NCBI GenBank assembly: GCA_022616435.1
Contig: JAKEET010000101.1
Coordinates: forward strand, 1-64,000
DNA from: Gemmataceae bacterium
Lineage (GTDB): Bacteria > Planctomycetota > Planctomycetia > Gemmatales > Gemmataceae
Direction: 5' to 3'
Length of the DNA: 64,000 bases
Positions 1 to 8,873 of the stretch are shown here, piece by piece. Position 1 is the stretch's first letter, and each line of letters starts with the position of its first letter. Below the pieces are notes generated by a model. That model saw only the letters and a program-made list of their open reading frames with translations. It did no database searches and was not told the DNA's origin. A program made the translations under genes and the position numbers.

Positions 1-169
1 CGGTTTTCGAACCTTCCGCGCTGCAGAAACCGCGTTATTTCACAAGCTGGGTGCCTTGCCTGAATCCGAACTCACCCACAGATTCGTGTGACGAGGCTCT
101 TTTTTATGTCGCTTGGCAGGTAACAGGTAAGTGCCCGCTCCCTGAATCCAGCCCTTCTCTGGACTCGAC

Positions 170-185
170 GGGCTTCCGGAAGCCC
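170..185. terminator. Short perfect palindrome downstream of the pilin-like gene
   Basis: GGGCTTCC is followed directly by GGAAGCCC, a 16-base perfect palindrome about 140 bases after the DUF1559 stop on that gene's transcribed side. It could form a hairpin ending the minus-strand transcript, but no T-run follows, so an operator or chance palindrome is possible. Nothing else was recognised in bases 1-217. Confidence 0.3.
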
Positions 186-217
186 ACGTCATTGTAGCAT
201 CCGCCAGTGCGGAGCGT

Positions 218-289
218 TCAAAAGCCCAAGTGCTTGTTGACGTTGTCGAGGCCGCAGCCCAATTGTTTGGCGATCAGTTTGTGATGACC
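218..289 (-). pseudogene. Fossil of a LuxR-type helix-turn-helix gene
   Basis: The minus strand reads KLIAKQLGCGLDNVNKHLG and then a stop. This matches almost residue for residue the recognition-helix region KQIAKRLGCGVDNVNKRLG of the intact HTH gene at 1796-2116. Only about 24 codons survive and no start remains. It sits 37 bases beyond the end of the DUF1559 gene, which suggests the HTH/pilin cassette was once duplicated in tandem. The base-level match to 1920-1990 is plain by eye; the duplication history is inferred. Confidence 0.6.
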
Positions 290-325
290 ACGCCGGACGT
301 ACTTGACCGATTTCAGCGCTGACGA

Positions 326-1264
326 TCACTCGCCGATCGGTTCGTCTGCGCCAGCAGGCGTGACCGCGGACCAGAAGCGAGCCGGCGAAATGTCCGCCGC
401 GAGAGTCCGCACGCTGCCGTCGCCGAAGCCGCTGACCATTCCGCGATGTGGAGTCTGCGGCAAATCCGGTCGACAATCCTTGATGGTCGGACGATCCTGA
501 AATGCCATGGGCACTTCGACCCAACTCTTATCACCGGTCAGTTTTCGCTTCATGCCCCGGGTAATCGGCGGGTTCCCCTGCGTGACCGGCGCGACGTCGT
601 TCACCTGGACTTTGAGGTTCCCGCCATCGGCAAAGGTCGCACGGGACGTCGGGCCGCGCATGTCGGACGGATCGAACCTCACCGACAACCAGCAAAACGT
701 CCAGCCCGAGGACGCTTGTCCCGCGCCGCACTTGTACGCGTAGTGCTCGGCCATCATGATCGTGTTCGACGTGCCATCCCGGAACGTATGGACAAGACTT
801 GGGGAGCCAAAAAAAACCTGTGCGTTCAGTGCATAGCTGCAGGCGAATCGTATGTCCGGGTCGCCCGGCTGGGACAGCGAAAAATCAGATGGGCACGTAT
901 AAAGCTTGATTGCAGGGACGTTGGGAAGCTTCCTGTAGTTATCAATATGTAGAACGCTTTCGAGTTTCAGTGCTTCCGTGACCTGAAAAAACACGTTCTC
1001 GGTTATCTTCGCCGGATCCTTCGGCAAGTTGGGCAGCCGGCCCCTATCTCGACTGCCGATGTCATGCAGCGTGAGCAACAGCTGTTTGACATTATTGGTG
1101 CATTCCGTCCGACTCGCGTTTTCGCGGACCCGCTGAATCGCTGGAATCAGAAGTGCCATCAACACCCCAACAATGGCGATCACGACGACTACTTCCAACA
1201 GTGTCAACGCCCCTCTGCTGCTGATCGCCAAAGGGGCTACGTGTCTGGGATAGTGTTTGACCAT
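326..1264 (-). CDS. DUF1559 type II secretion pseudopilin-like protein
   Basis: The 312-residue product has a prepilin-type N-terminus: a short basic leader, then GALTLLEVVVVIAIVGVLMALLIPAIQ, a hydrophobic helix with the Glu at about +5 of the processing site and the xxR(E)xA(S)R continuation of planctomycete pseudopilins. The C-terminus has the family signature H(R)GMVSGFGDGSVR and a Trp-containing tail. DUF1559 proteins are one of the largest planctomycete families; they are thought to be cleaved by prepilin peptidase and exported, but their cargo or fibre role is unproven. The gene follows a small secreted protein and an HTH regulator on the same strand. The leader is somewhat long, so the true start may lie a few codons downstream. 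Confidence 0.88.
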   Translation of the reverse strand: MVKHYPRHVAPLAISSRGALTLLEVVVVIAIVGVLMALLIPAIQRVRENASRTECTNNVKQLLLTLHDIGSRDRGRLPNLPKDPAKITENVFFQVTEALKLESVLHIDNYRKLPNVPAIKLYTCPSDFSLSQPGDPDIRFACSYALNAQVFFGSPSLVHTFRDGTSNTIMMAEHYAYKCGAGQASSGWTFCWLSVRFDPSDMRGPTSRATFADGGNLKVQVNDVAPVTQGNPPITRGMKRKLTGDKSWVEVPMAFQDRPTIKDCRPDLPQTPHRGMVSGFGDGSVRTLAADISPARFWSAVTPAGADEPIGE

Positions 1265-1284
1265 GGCTACAGCTTTCTTGTTAC

Positions 1285-1710
1285 CTATTCGGATGGGAAT
1301 GTCACGTTGATCGAATCGCTTTGCTTCTCCACCTGGCCGACCACCATCATCTTGTTCATGTCAAAGCTGTCGACCGTCAGAAACGCACGCACCGCGTAGG
1401 TGCCGTATGGCGAAATGGGCTGACTGAAGTTGAACCAAGTCGTTTCCCCAAGGCTCGACTTGTTCTTGGAGTCGATGACATTCTCGCCCATTTGCAGTTT
1501 GACGGCAATGACAGGGTTGATATACGTGTAACCCGTCGGAGCACCGGAGGTGTTGTAGCTTCCCCCACACACGCATTCGTCGGTGCCGTAGTAGGCGTAT
1601 GCATACTCAAGCGTTACTGCCAAACCCTCCGCTTTCGGTACGGCGACGACGAGGGACACCAAGAGGCTGAGCCCGATGACCTCGCTGACCTTTCAGTGAC
1701 GACAGCGCAT
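1285..1710 (-). pseudogene. Small secreted protein with an in-frame TGA in its signal peptide
   Basis: The best start is ATG at 1708-1710, preceded by GGAGG (1719-1723) at an 8-base spacing. The frame reads MRCRH, then TGA at 1693-1695, then KVSEVIGLSLLVSLVVAVPKA, which would be a textbook signal peptide cleaved after PKA. The frame then stays open to 1285 for about 120 residues with a CVCGG motif and a C-terminal strand-rich segment. Either codon 6 is a recent nonsense mutation or sequencing error, or translation restarts at TTG (1662) with a shortened export signal. It lies 21 bases upstream of the DUF1559 gene, so it is probably co-transcribed with it. No family was recognised. Confidence 0.55.
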
Positions 1711-1795
1711 TTGACATTCCTCCACGCGGAGTGAGCAGAACGCCAATCATGGTACTCCAGAAAAATGCGATTGCAATTACCAAACCTGGTAATCG

Positions 1796-2116
1796 TCAAA
1801 TGTTCACTGGCGGGGGGGGGAACAGGCTATTGGAAGCGAGAAACTCGAAGTAAATCTCGGTCAGTCTGGGCGCAACCGCAGTCCGACCGGAGACCCCGAT
1901 CGACTTGTAAACCTGGCCCAAGCGTTTGTTGACGTTGTCGACACCGCAGCCCAATCGCTTGGCGATCTGCTTGTTGGACAGACCCTGGCACAGCAGCTGT
2001 ACCGTGTGGAGCAAGGACTCGGTCCACTGAAACCGCTCGGCGAATCGCCGCCACGTTTCGGGCGTGAATGGTGGCAAGGACCGTGACCCATTTCGCACCT
2101 CGTTGATTCCGGGCAT
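1796..2116 (-). CDS. LuxR-family helix-turn-helix regulator, HTH-only
   Basis: From ATG at 2116 the product is 106 residues. It contains a LuxR/FixJ-type HTH: LLHTVQLLCQGLSNKQIAKRLG, then GVDNVNKRLGQVYKSIGVSGRTA, including the usual GLSNKxIA and K(S)IGVSxRTA landmarks. There is no receiver or ligand-binding domain, so activity may depend on abundance or a partner. An upstream start at 2287 would add 57 residues that do not look protein-like. It is transcribed toward the secreted protein and the DUF1559 gene and could control them. A fossil copy lies at 218-289. Confidence 0.75.
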   Translation of the reverse strand: MPGINEVRNGSRSLPPFTPETWRRFAERFQWTESLLHTVQLLCQGLSNKQIAKRLGCGVDNVNKRLGQVYKSIGVSGRTAVAPRLTEIYFEFLASNSLFPPPPVNI

Positions 2117-2334
2117 GGGCGCACCTTGGGATTTGAGAAGTGACTTCCCCACCCATACAATCGCCAAACGAGGCTGAAAAAGGACACGAATCCGGAAGTA
2201 AATTGACAGACGATGAAGACGGACCGTTTGCCCTTTCCGCGAGTTGCGGTCCCTTTTCTCGATGGCCTCATTGAACAACGGCAGCAAGTCGCGTATCGTG
2301 TCGATGGAAGCGGAGATCGCTGGGGGGAGCGTTT

Positions 2335-3780
2335 ATGCCGGCCGCACATCGCCATCGACATGCCTTCACGCACTTCAACGCCCGCAGCCGCGAAGGCTTG
2401 ATGCTCGTCAGCCGCCGCAACATGCTCAAGGCCGGTCTGGCGGGCATCGCCGGGCTGACGGCGCCCGACCTGCTGCGCCACCGGGCGGCCGCGGCAGCGG
2501 GCGGCCGATCCACGCCCAACGGCAAGAGCGTGATCCTCTTATGGATGGCGGGCGGGCCGAGCCACATTGACACCTGGGACCCCAAGCCCGACCGCCCGCT
2601 GCAAAACCGCGGCCCCTTCGGGACCATCGCCACCCGCTTGCCCGGCGTTCGCATCTGCGAGTACCTTCCGCGCCAGGCGGCGCTGCTCGATAAGTTCACC
2701 ATCATCCGCTCCGTGGATGCGGAGCACAGCAACCACGAGCCGAACACGGTCTTCCAGACCGGCAACACCGCGGCCGCGCCGCGCGTCAATCGCGAAGGCC
2801 ACCTGTACCCGGCAATCGGCTCGATCATCGCCAGGGAACGCGGGCCCAATCACCCGAGCATGCCGGCCTACGCGGTCTTCATGCGCTCGCGCAGCCACAT
2901 CGCCTGGGGCGGCTGGCTCGGCAAATCGTACGACCCGTTCCTGGCCAACCAGGCCGCATCCTTGCCTGTCTACGATCTCGTCGGCAACGACACCGGCCAG
3001 CGCTCGACCGCTAGCCTTTTCCAACTTCCGAGCGGCCTCAGCTATGAACGCATTCACGAACGCCGCGCCTTGCTCGTCGAGTTCGATCGGCTGCGTCGCG
3101 ACATCGACGTTTCCGGCTCGATGGACGCGATGGATCGCTTCGGGCAGCAGGCGGTGGACATGCTCATGGGCCGCCGCGCCCAGGAGGCATTCGATCTGTC
3201 GCGCGAGCCCGCCGCCGTCCGCGACCGCTACGGCAGCCATCTCTGGTGCCAGCAGGCCTTGCTGTGCCGGCGCCTGGTGGAGGCCGGCGTCGCGTTCATC
3301 ACGCTCGATCTCAGCTACCACACCGCCTCCGGCACCTGGGACACCCACGGCGACAACATCCCGCCCTACGGCGGCATCTGGAACGGCTTGCGGCCGCTTC
3401 TGCCGCTCTTCGATCACCTGCTCACCACGCTCGTCGCCGATCTCGACCAGCGCGGCCTGCTCGACAACACCCTGGTCATCGCCATGGGCGAGTTCGGCCG
3501 CACGCCGCAGATGGGCACGCAAGGCAGCACCGACGGCCGCAATCACTGGCCGGTGGTGATGTCGACGTGCCTGGCCGGCGGCGGCCTGCGGCACGGCCAG
3601 GTGATCGGCGTCACCGAAGCCGACGGCGGCCGCATCAAGGAACGCCGTGTCACTCCCGGCGATCTCGCGGCGACGATCTACCGGCACATGGGGGTGCCGC
3701 TGGATACGCATTACCTCGATCCCACGGGGCGGCCGCGGCCCGCGGTGGAGAATGGGCGGCCGCTGGCGGAGTTGTTCTGA
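2335..3780 (+). CDS. DUF1501 Tat-exported protein
   Basis: The 481-residue product has a Tat signal (SRRNMLKAGLAGIAGL, residues 26-41) and then the DUF1501 hallmark VILLWMAGGPSHIDTWDPKPDRP. Later motifs are THGDNIPPYGGIWNGLRPLLPLFDHLL, and near the C-terminus MGEFGRTPQ, RNHWP and the terminal pattern LDTHYLDPTGRPRP. DUF1501 proteins resemble the alkaline phosphatase/sulfatase fold; their substrate is unknown. Planctomycete genomes usually hold many, often next to PSD1-type cytochromes. The start at 2335 is preceded by GGGGGAG at good spacing; ATG at 2401 (MLVSRRN) gives a more canonical Tat leader and is an alternative. Confidence 0.9.
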   Translation: MPAAHRHRHAFTHFNARSREGLMLVSRRNMLKAGLAGIAGLTAPDLLRHRAAAAAGGRSTPNGKSVILLWMAGGPSHIDTWDPKPDRPLQNRGPFGTIATRLPGVRICEYLPRQAALLDKFTIIRSVDAEHSNHEPNTVFQTGNTAAAPRVNREGHLYPAIGSIIARERGPNHPSMPAYAVFMRSRSHIAWGGWLGKSYDPFLANQAASLPVYDLVGNDTGQRSTASLFQLPSGLSYERIHERRALLVEFDRLRRDIDVSGSMDAMDRFGQQAVDMLMGRRAQEAFDLSREPAAVRDRYGSHLWCQQALLCRRLVEAGVAFITLDLSYHTASGTWDTHGDNIPPYGGIWNGLRPLLPLFDHLLTTLVADLDQRGLLDNTLVIAMGEFGRTPQMGTQGSTDGRNHWPVVMSTCLAGGGLRHGQVIGVTEADGGRIKERRVTPGDLAATIYRHMGVPLDTHYLDPTGRPRPAVENGRPLAELF

Positions 3781-3794
3781 TGAACGATCGTTGA

Positions 3795-3847
3795 CCGTTT
3801 CGCGCTCGCGGACCCCTTCAGCGACTCGGGGCGCGAGCGCGAAACGG
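3795..3847. repeat. Long hairpin: 16-base perfect inverted repeat
   Basis: CCGTTTCGCGCTCGCG (3795-3810) is the exact reverse complement of bases 3832-3847. An inner CCCC/GGGG pair extends the stem around a loop of about 11 bases. It fills the gap between the DUF1501 gene and the next CDS. There is no T-tract, so it looks more like a dispersed palindromic repeat than a classical terminator. Its right-hand tail (ACGGCAAGCCAC) recurs at 5799-5810. Confidence 0.75.
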
Positions 3848-3866
3848 CAAGCCACGAGTTCAGATT

Positions 3867-5267
3867 ATGCAGATTACCCGCCGTGAAGCCCTGTTATTTG
3901 GCGCTGCATCGACGATCGCCCTCGGCAATCGACGTGCCCAATCGCAAGACACGCCGCCGTGGCCTCCCGCGCTCCGCGGCGCTGAGAACGGGTCCGTCAC
4001 GCTGCGCTCCGACCGCTTCCTCGAAGTCCCCGAAGCCGTCCGGGCCGCCGCGATGCAAGACGGGGCCGCCGGATTCACCGTCGCCCAAGCAGCGCCCACC
4101 GTGGACTTCGCCTTCCACCGCGATCTGGGGACCGATGCCGTCGGCCGCCGGCTCTGGTCGTCGTGGGGCGACATCTGCGTCGCCGGCGACGGCCGGGTGT
4201 ACTGCGCCATCGGCGATCACGCAGACGACGTGGGCGGCAACGCGCGCTGCTTCCTCTATCGCTGGGACCCGGCACGCAAGACGCTCGAGCAGATCGTGGA
4301 CATGAACCGCGTGATCGCGCCGCAAGCCGGCCAGCCCGCCTGGTCGAAGGTGCACGCCAAGATCGACGAAGGCCGCGACGGCAAGATCTACTTCAGTTGC
4401 ACGCTCAACGACGGCAACCGCTGCGTGCAACCGGCCTACCGCTGGACGGACCGGCTCCCGGGCGGGCAACTGTATCGTTACGAGCCGCAGACCGGGCGGA
4501 CGGAGGTGGTGGCCAATCTCGCCACGCCGCCGCGCTGTACCGCGACTTCGATCTTGGACCGCGAGCGCAACCTGTGGTGGTGCAACCTCGAAGGCGGTCC
4601 GAACGCCCTGTGGTGCTATGATCTGCAGGCGCGGCGAGGCGTGTACCAGGCGCCCGCGGGCTCCACGCACTTCAACCGCAACTTCGCCCTCGGCCGCGAC
4701 GGCACGATCTACTTCAACGGCGAGGGCGGGCTCTGGAAAATCACTGGCGGCGAGCGCCAGCTCGGACGCTTGCGCGTGACGTTTCCCAACTCGCCCGGCA
4801 TGCGCTCATCAACGCCCCAGGCCCGCGACGGCGCGATCTTCGGCACGACCCAGCAGGCAGGTCAGCTCTTCCGCTACCGGCCGGCCCGCGACGAGCTCGA
4901 CATCCTCGGGCCGGCTTGGCTGCGCGGCGACTATGTCACCGTTTGCGTCCTCTCACCCGATGAGCGCTTCGTGTACTATCTGCCCGGCGCTCACGGCCAG
5001 GCGACGCGGAGCGGCACGCCGGTGATTCAGTACGACATCGCCAGGGGCCGCCGCAAGGTCATCGCCTTCCTGGCCCGCGCCTTCGAGGAAGCCCACGACT
5101 ATGTTCCCGCCGGAACCTACGGCGTGAAGATCAGCGCCGACGGCGGCACCCTCTTCGTCAACTTCAACGGCCACGCCGCCGACCGCATCCGGCCGCGGGC
5201 GATGCGGCCGAATGGTTTCGGCTTGACGGGGTTCGCCGCGATTCACATCCCGAGAGGCGAGCGCTGA
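3867..5267 (+). CDS. Tat-exported beta-propeller-like protein
   Basis: The 466-residue product begins MQITRREALLFGAAST, a twin-arginine signal ending near AQSQ. The mature part holds blade-like repeats such as DGRVYCAIGDH, DGKIYFSCTLND, LYRYEPQTGRTEVV, RNLWWCNLEGG and DGTIYFNGEGGLWK, typical of SMP-30/NHL-type six- or seven-bladed propellers. No enzyme signature was seen. It follows the DUF1501 gene by about 85 bases on the same strand, and both are Tat substrates. The C-terminus (GLTGFAAIHIPR) looks like a closing strand. Function unknown; a periplasmic binding or hydrolytic role is possible. Confidence 0.75.
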   Translation: MQITRREALLFGAASTIALGNRRAQSQDTPPWPPALRGAENGSVTLRSDRFLEVPEAVRAAAMQDGAAGFTVAQAAPTVDFAFHRDLGTDAVGRRLWSSWGDICVAGDGRVYCAIGDHADDVGGNARCFLYRWDPARKTLEQIVDMNRVIAPQAGQPAWSKVHAKIDEGRDGKIYFSCTLNDGNRCVQPAYRWTDRLPGGQLYRYEPQTGRTEVVANLATPPRCTATSILDRERNLWWCNLEGGPNALWCYDLQARRGVYQAPAGSTHFNRNFALGRDGTIYFNGEGGLWKITGGERQLGRLRVTFPNSPGMRSSTPQARDGAIFGTTQQAGQLFRYRPARDELDILGPAWLRGDYVTVCVLSPDERFVYYLPGAHGQATRSGTPVIQYDIARGRRKVIAFLARAFEEAHDYVPAGTYGVKISADGGTLFVNFNGHAADRIRPRAMRPNGFGLTGFAAIHIPRGER

Positions 5268-5341
5268 GGCCGCGCCCGCCGCAGTGGCGATTTGTGAGCT
5301 ATCCTTTCGACATCCACCACCCCGTCCCCATCAGGTGCTCG

Positions 5342-5746
5342 ATGTCACTCGCACAAGCGTCTGTCGAACAATCCTCCGCGGCCACGCCGGCCACATGCGC
5401 CGGCCTGACCTCGTGGCAGTTGATGCTGTTCGTGATCCAGCCGCTCCTCTTGCTCGCGGCCGCGTGGTGGTCGTGGGCGACACAGGAGGCCTTCTTCCTG
5501 CTGTTCACGGAAAGCCTGGGGCAGAAGATGCTTGTCCAGGCAAGCACCTATCTCGCCTTGAACGCCGTCGCCTTGAGCGCGGGCTGCTGGCTGCTGAACC
5601 GCTTCTGCGCCGAGCACCATCTCGTGCGACACGTCCTCACGTCGATCTTGCATGCCGGATGTTGCTTGTTGCTGTTCATGCCCGCGGTGTGGGTGCTGAT
5701 CGTGGGGCCGGCGGCGGTGAACGTCCTGCGCACGCTGGCCTTGTGA
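5342..5746 (+). CDS. Small integral membrane protein
   Basis: From ATG at 5342 (MSLAQASVEQ) the product is 134 residues with three clear hydrophobic helices: WQLMLFVIQPLLLLAAAWW, ASTYLALNAVALSAGCWLL and ILHAGCCLLLFMPAVWVLIVG. Upstream starts only add low-complexity sequence. It has no recognisable family. It is convergent with gyrA, whose stop lies 65 bases downstream. Confidence 0.55.
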   Translation: MSLAQASVEQSSAATPATCAGLTSWQLMLFVIQPLLLLAAAWWSWATQEAFFLLFTESLGQKMLVQASTYLALNAVALSAGCWLLNRFCAEHHLVRHVLTSILHAGCCLLLFMPAVWVLIVGPAAVNVLRTLAL

Positions 5747-5778
5747 TGTCGCGATCGCGGCAGGTTGTGGAAACGGAT

Positions 5779-5807
5779 GGTTTGCCGCGAACGCTGAACG
5801 GCAAGCC
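5779..5807. repeat. Small inverted repeat between convergent genes
   Basis: GGTTTGCCG and CGGCAAGCC (one mismatch) face each other across 11 bases, just before the gyrA stop at 5811. This may act as a bidirectional terminator. The tail ACGGCAAGCCAC is shared with the larger hairpin at 3795-3847, so the two may be members of one repeat family. Confidence 0.45.
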
Positions 5808-5810
5808 ACA

Positions 5811-8633
5811 TTACCCTTCGCCGGTTGGAGGCGCGTCGGTTGCTGGCGGCGCATCGGTGGGCGGCGCTTCGGCTGGCGGCGGCGGTTCCTTGCTCTCCGC
5901 CGCCGGATCCACTTCTTCGCGGGCCACCTTGGCGATCGACGCGATCTTGTCGCCTTCCTTCAAGTTCATGATGCGCACGCCCTGGGTGTTGCGGCCGATG
6001 CGGCGGATCTCGTGGACGTGGGTGCGGTTCACCATCCCTTGCGCGGTGATGAGCATGATGTCGTCGCCCTCGCGGACCGCGATCACGCCGACGACCGGAC
6101 CGTTCCGCTCCGTCGTGCGGATGTCGCGCACCCCCTTGCCGCCGCGGCGCTGCTTGCGATAACGCATCGACGAGCGATCGACCGGCCCCTCGCCTTCGCC
6201 GGCTTCCTCGGACGCCGCATCCCCGGGAAGCGCTTCGCTCATCCCAGGGCTTGACGTGTCTCCTGAATCCTGACTCCCCGGCTCCTCGTCCTCCGCCTCG
6301 CCGGCGGTGTTCGCCCCGAACGGCGTCCGCTTGCCGTGGCCCTTCTCGCACACGGTCAGCAGGTCTCCCTCCGGGTCGGCGACCACCATGCCGACCACTT
6401 CGTCGCCCGGCATCAACGTGATGCCTTTAACGCCGTAGGTGTTCCGGCCCATGGCACGGGCGTCGGCCTCGTCGAAACGAATCGCCATGCCCTGCCTGGT
6501 GGCCAGCACCACTTCGTCGCCGGCCTTCACTTGCACCACGCTGATCAGCATGTCGCCCTCTTCGATGGCGATGCCGATGATGCCGCCGGACTTGGGCCGG
6601 CTGTAGTCCTTGAGAACGGTCTTCTTCACCAGGCCCTTGCGCGTCGCCATCAGCAGGTACGTGTCGTCCGTAAAGCGGCGCACCGGGATCACGCTGCTGA
6701 TCTTCTCCTCTTCCTTCAGCGACAGCAGGTTGGCGATCGAGCGGCCGGCGCTGGTGCGGCTCATCTGCGGGATGTCGTAGACCTTGAGCCAGTACACCTG
6801 GCCGCGCGTGGTGAAGCACAGCAGGTAGGCGTGCGTGGACGAGACGTAGAAATGCTCGATGAAGTCGTCTTCGCGGGTGTCGCCGCCCGAGACCCCTTTG
6901 CCGCCGCGATGCTGGCTGCGATACGTGGTCAACGGGAGCCGCTTGATGTAGCCCTGGTGGCTGAGCGTGACGGCGTTGACTTCCTCGGCGATCAAATCCT
7001 CCAGGCTGATGCTCTTGAGCTCTTGCTCCAGGATCTGCGTTTTGCGGTCGTCGCTGTACTTGTCGCGCAGCTCGACCATGTCGGACCGGATCAGGGCCAG
7101 GATGTTGCGCTCGCTCGACAGCAGCTGTTCGTACGAGCGGATCTGCTCGCGGAGCTGGCTGTATTCCTTCAGGATCTCGTCGCGCTCCAGCGCCGCCAGC
7201 TGGCCGAGTTGCAGCCGCACCACCGCCTCGGCCTGGGCTTCAGTCATGAAGTAGCTGGCCTGCTCGCCGATTTCCTTGACCAGGGCGGCGAAGTGCTCGG
7301 CGCCCAGCGCGCGCTCCATCAGGGCCGACGACACTTCCATGGCGATCAGCCGCGCCTTCGCCTCCGCCCGGCTCGGCGCCGACCGGCAAATGCGGATCAC
7401 CTCGTCGAGCGACGAGATCGCGATGAGCTGGCCTTCCAGGATGTGGCTGCGGCGCTTGGCCTCGCGCAAGACGTGCTCGGTGCGGCGGCGAATCACCTGC
7501 ACCCGGTGCCGCAGAAACTCCTCCAGCATCTGCTTGAGCGACAGCGTCTGCGGCCGGCCGTTGACCAGCGCCAGCAAGATGATGCTCACCGTGCGCTGCA
7601 TCGGCGAGAATTGATAGAGCTGATTCAGCACCAGCTGGGGGTCCGCGTCGCGCTTCAGGTACACGACCAGGCGAACCGGATCGCCCTGGCGGGCGCTCGA
7701 TTCGTCCTTCACGTCGGAGACGCCCTTGATCCGCTCTTCCTTGACCAGCTCGCCGATCGCCTCGTGCAGCCGGTTGCGGGTCTGCTGGTAGGGGACCTCG
7801 TAGATGATGATCTGGTTCTTGTCCTCGTCGATGCGGGCGCGGGCGCGGAGGATCACCTTGCCGCGGCCGGTCCGGTAGCCGTCGAGGATCCCCTGGTTGC
7901 CGCAGATGACGCCGCCGGTCGGGAAGTCCGGGCCGGGAACCAGCTCGATGAGCTGATCGACGGTCACGTCCGGCTCGTCGATCAAGCGGATCACGGCATT
8001 GCAGACTTCGCCGAGGTTGTGCGGCGGGATTTCCGTGGCCATGCCGACCGCGATGCCGTCCGAGCCGTTGACCATCAGGTTCGGAAACTTGCACGGCAGG
8101 ACCAGCGGCTCGCGGTACTTGCCGTCGTAGTTGTCGATGAAATCGACGGTGTCCTTGTCGAGATCTTCCAGCATTTCGGCGGCGATCGGCGACAGCCGGG
8201 CTTCGGTGTACCGCATGGCCGCGGGGGGCAGGCCGGCGATCGAGCCGAAGTTGCCCTGCGGCTGGATCAGCCGATGACGCATGCACCATTCCTGGCCCAT
8301 GCGGACGAGGGTGGGATAGATGGCGCCGTCGCCGTGGGGGTGATAGCGCTTCATGGTCTCGCCGACGATGCCGGCGCACTTGGACGTGGCCGACGCCGGA
8401 CCGAGACCGAGATCGTTCATCGCCAGGAGGATGCGGCGCTGCGACGGCTTCAGCCCGTCGCGGACATCGGGAAGGGCTCGGCTGATGATGACGCTCATGG
8501 CATAGCTGAGATAGCTGTCCTTGAGCTCGTCTTCGATTTTCAGGGGCTCGTGGGCGTCGCCGTTGGGGGCCGGAACCGGGCCGGCCGGGGGCAAATTGCC
8601 GGGAGGAGGCAGCTCATCCGCCAAGGGAACCAT
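5811..8633 (-). CDS. gyrA: DNA gyrase subunit A
   Basis: The 940-residue product is the breakage-reunion subunit of gyrase. The winged-helix/tower part begins [25 protein letters not shown]; the catalytic tyrosine is Y142 in [10 protein letters not shown]. The C-terminal beta-pinwheel carries the GyrA box as QHRGGKGV in blade 1. A second perfect box, QRRGGKGV, occurs in the last blade after an acidic Glu/Asp/Ser/Gly-rich insert of about 45 residues. In the quinolone pocket, [14 protein letters not shown] has Gly103 and Pro107 where E. coli has Ser83 and Asp87. The start at 8633 has only a poorly spaced Shine-Dalgarno. gyrB is not in the window. Confidence 0.96.
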   Translation of the reverse strand: MVPLADELPPPGNLPPAGPVPAPNGDAHEPLKIEDELKDSYLSYAMSVIISRALPDVRDGLKPSQRRILLAMNDLGLGPASATSKCAGIVGETMKRYHPHGDGAIYPTLVRMGQEWCMRHRLIQPQGNFGSIAGLPPAAMRYTEARLSPIAAEMLEDLDKDTVDFIDNYDGKYREPLVLPCKFPNLMVNGSDGIAVGMATEIPPHNLGEVCNAVIRLIDEPDVTVDQLIELVPGPDFPTGGVICGNQGILDGYRTGRGKVILRARARIDEDKNQIIIYEVPYQQTRNRLHEAIGELVKEERIKGVSDVKDESSARQGDPVRLVVYLKRDADPQLVLNQLYQFSPMQRTVSIILLALVNGRPQTLSLKQMLEEFLRHRVQVIRRRTEHVLREAKRRSHILEGQLIAISSLDEVIRICRSAPSRAEAKARLIAMEVSSALMERALGAEHFAALVKEIGEQASYFMTEAQAEAVVRLQLGQLAALERDEILKEYSQLREQIRSYEQLLSSERNILALIRSDMVELRDKYSDDRKTQILEQELKSISLEDLIAEEVNAVTLSHQGYIKRLPLTTYRSQHRGGKGVSGGDTREDDFIEHFYVSSTHAYLLCFTTRGQVYWLKVYDIPQMSRTSAGRSIANLLSLKEEEKISSVIPVRRFTDDTYLLMATRKGLVKKTVLKDYSRPKSGGIIGIAIEEGDMLISVVQVKAGDEVVLATRQGMAIRFDEADARAMGRNTYGVKGITLMPGDEVVGMVVADPEGDLLTVCEKGHGKRTPFGANTAGEAEDEEPGSQDSGDTSSPGMSEALPGDAASEEAGEGEGPVDRSSMRYRKQRRGGKGVRDIRTTERNGPVVGVIAVREGDDIMLITAQGMVNRTHVHEIRRIGRNTQGVRIMNLKEGDKIASIAKVAREEVDPAAESKEPPPPAEAPPTDAPPATDAPPTGEG

Positions 8634-8640
8634 CCTTCAT

Positions 8641-8663
8641 GTAGGTTGGGTTTCCAACCTGAC
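8641..8663. repeat. Short palindromic repeat upstream of gyrA
   Basis: GTAGGTTGGGTTTCCAACCTGAC is an imperfect palindrome (AGGTTGG / CCAACCT) 8 bases upstream of the gyrA start codon. Almost the same sequence, in opposite orientation, lies at 45339-45358 beside the start of an ECF sigma factor. When read through it encodes the peptide GFQPD. It is a dispersed repeat; a regulatory role is unproven. Confidence 0.6.
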
Positions 8664-8873
8664 CAATGAACCGTCAGATCGGACGCCCAACATGCAGAAA
8701 ACCGCGGAAAAATCAGGGCGCCGCGGCCGTTTTCGACATGCTCATTTTACGGAATTCGGCCCCTTCCCACCATCCCGCCCGAGCCCCTTTTCCGGGCAAT
8801 TTCCTACCAACAATCAGCCGCCGCGCATACCATGACAGCGAATACTGACGTTGACTACATGGGAGGTTGGCAC

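Noticed and set aside
1693-1695. Selenocysteine at the in-frame TGA
   Set aside because: The codon lies in a signal peptide, no SECIS-like hairpin is evident just downstream and no selenoprotein family fits.
2268-2849. 193-codon minus-strand frame over the DUF1501 start
   Set aside because: Antisense to a clear DUF1501 protein, with no recognisable motif.
6336-8669. 777-codon open frame on the plus strand
   Set aside because: It is fully antisense to gyrA, which is unmistakable; long antisense frames are expected at this GC content.
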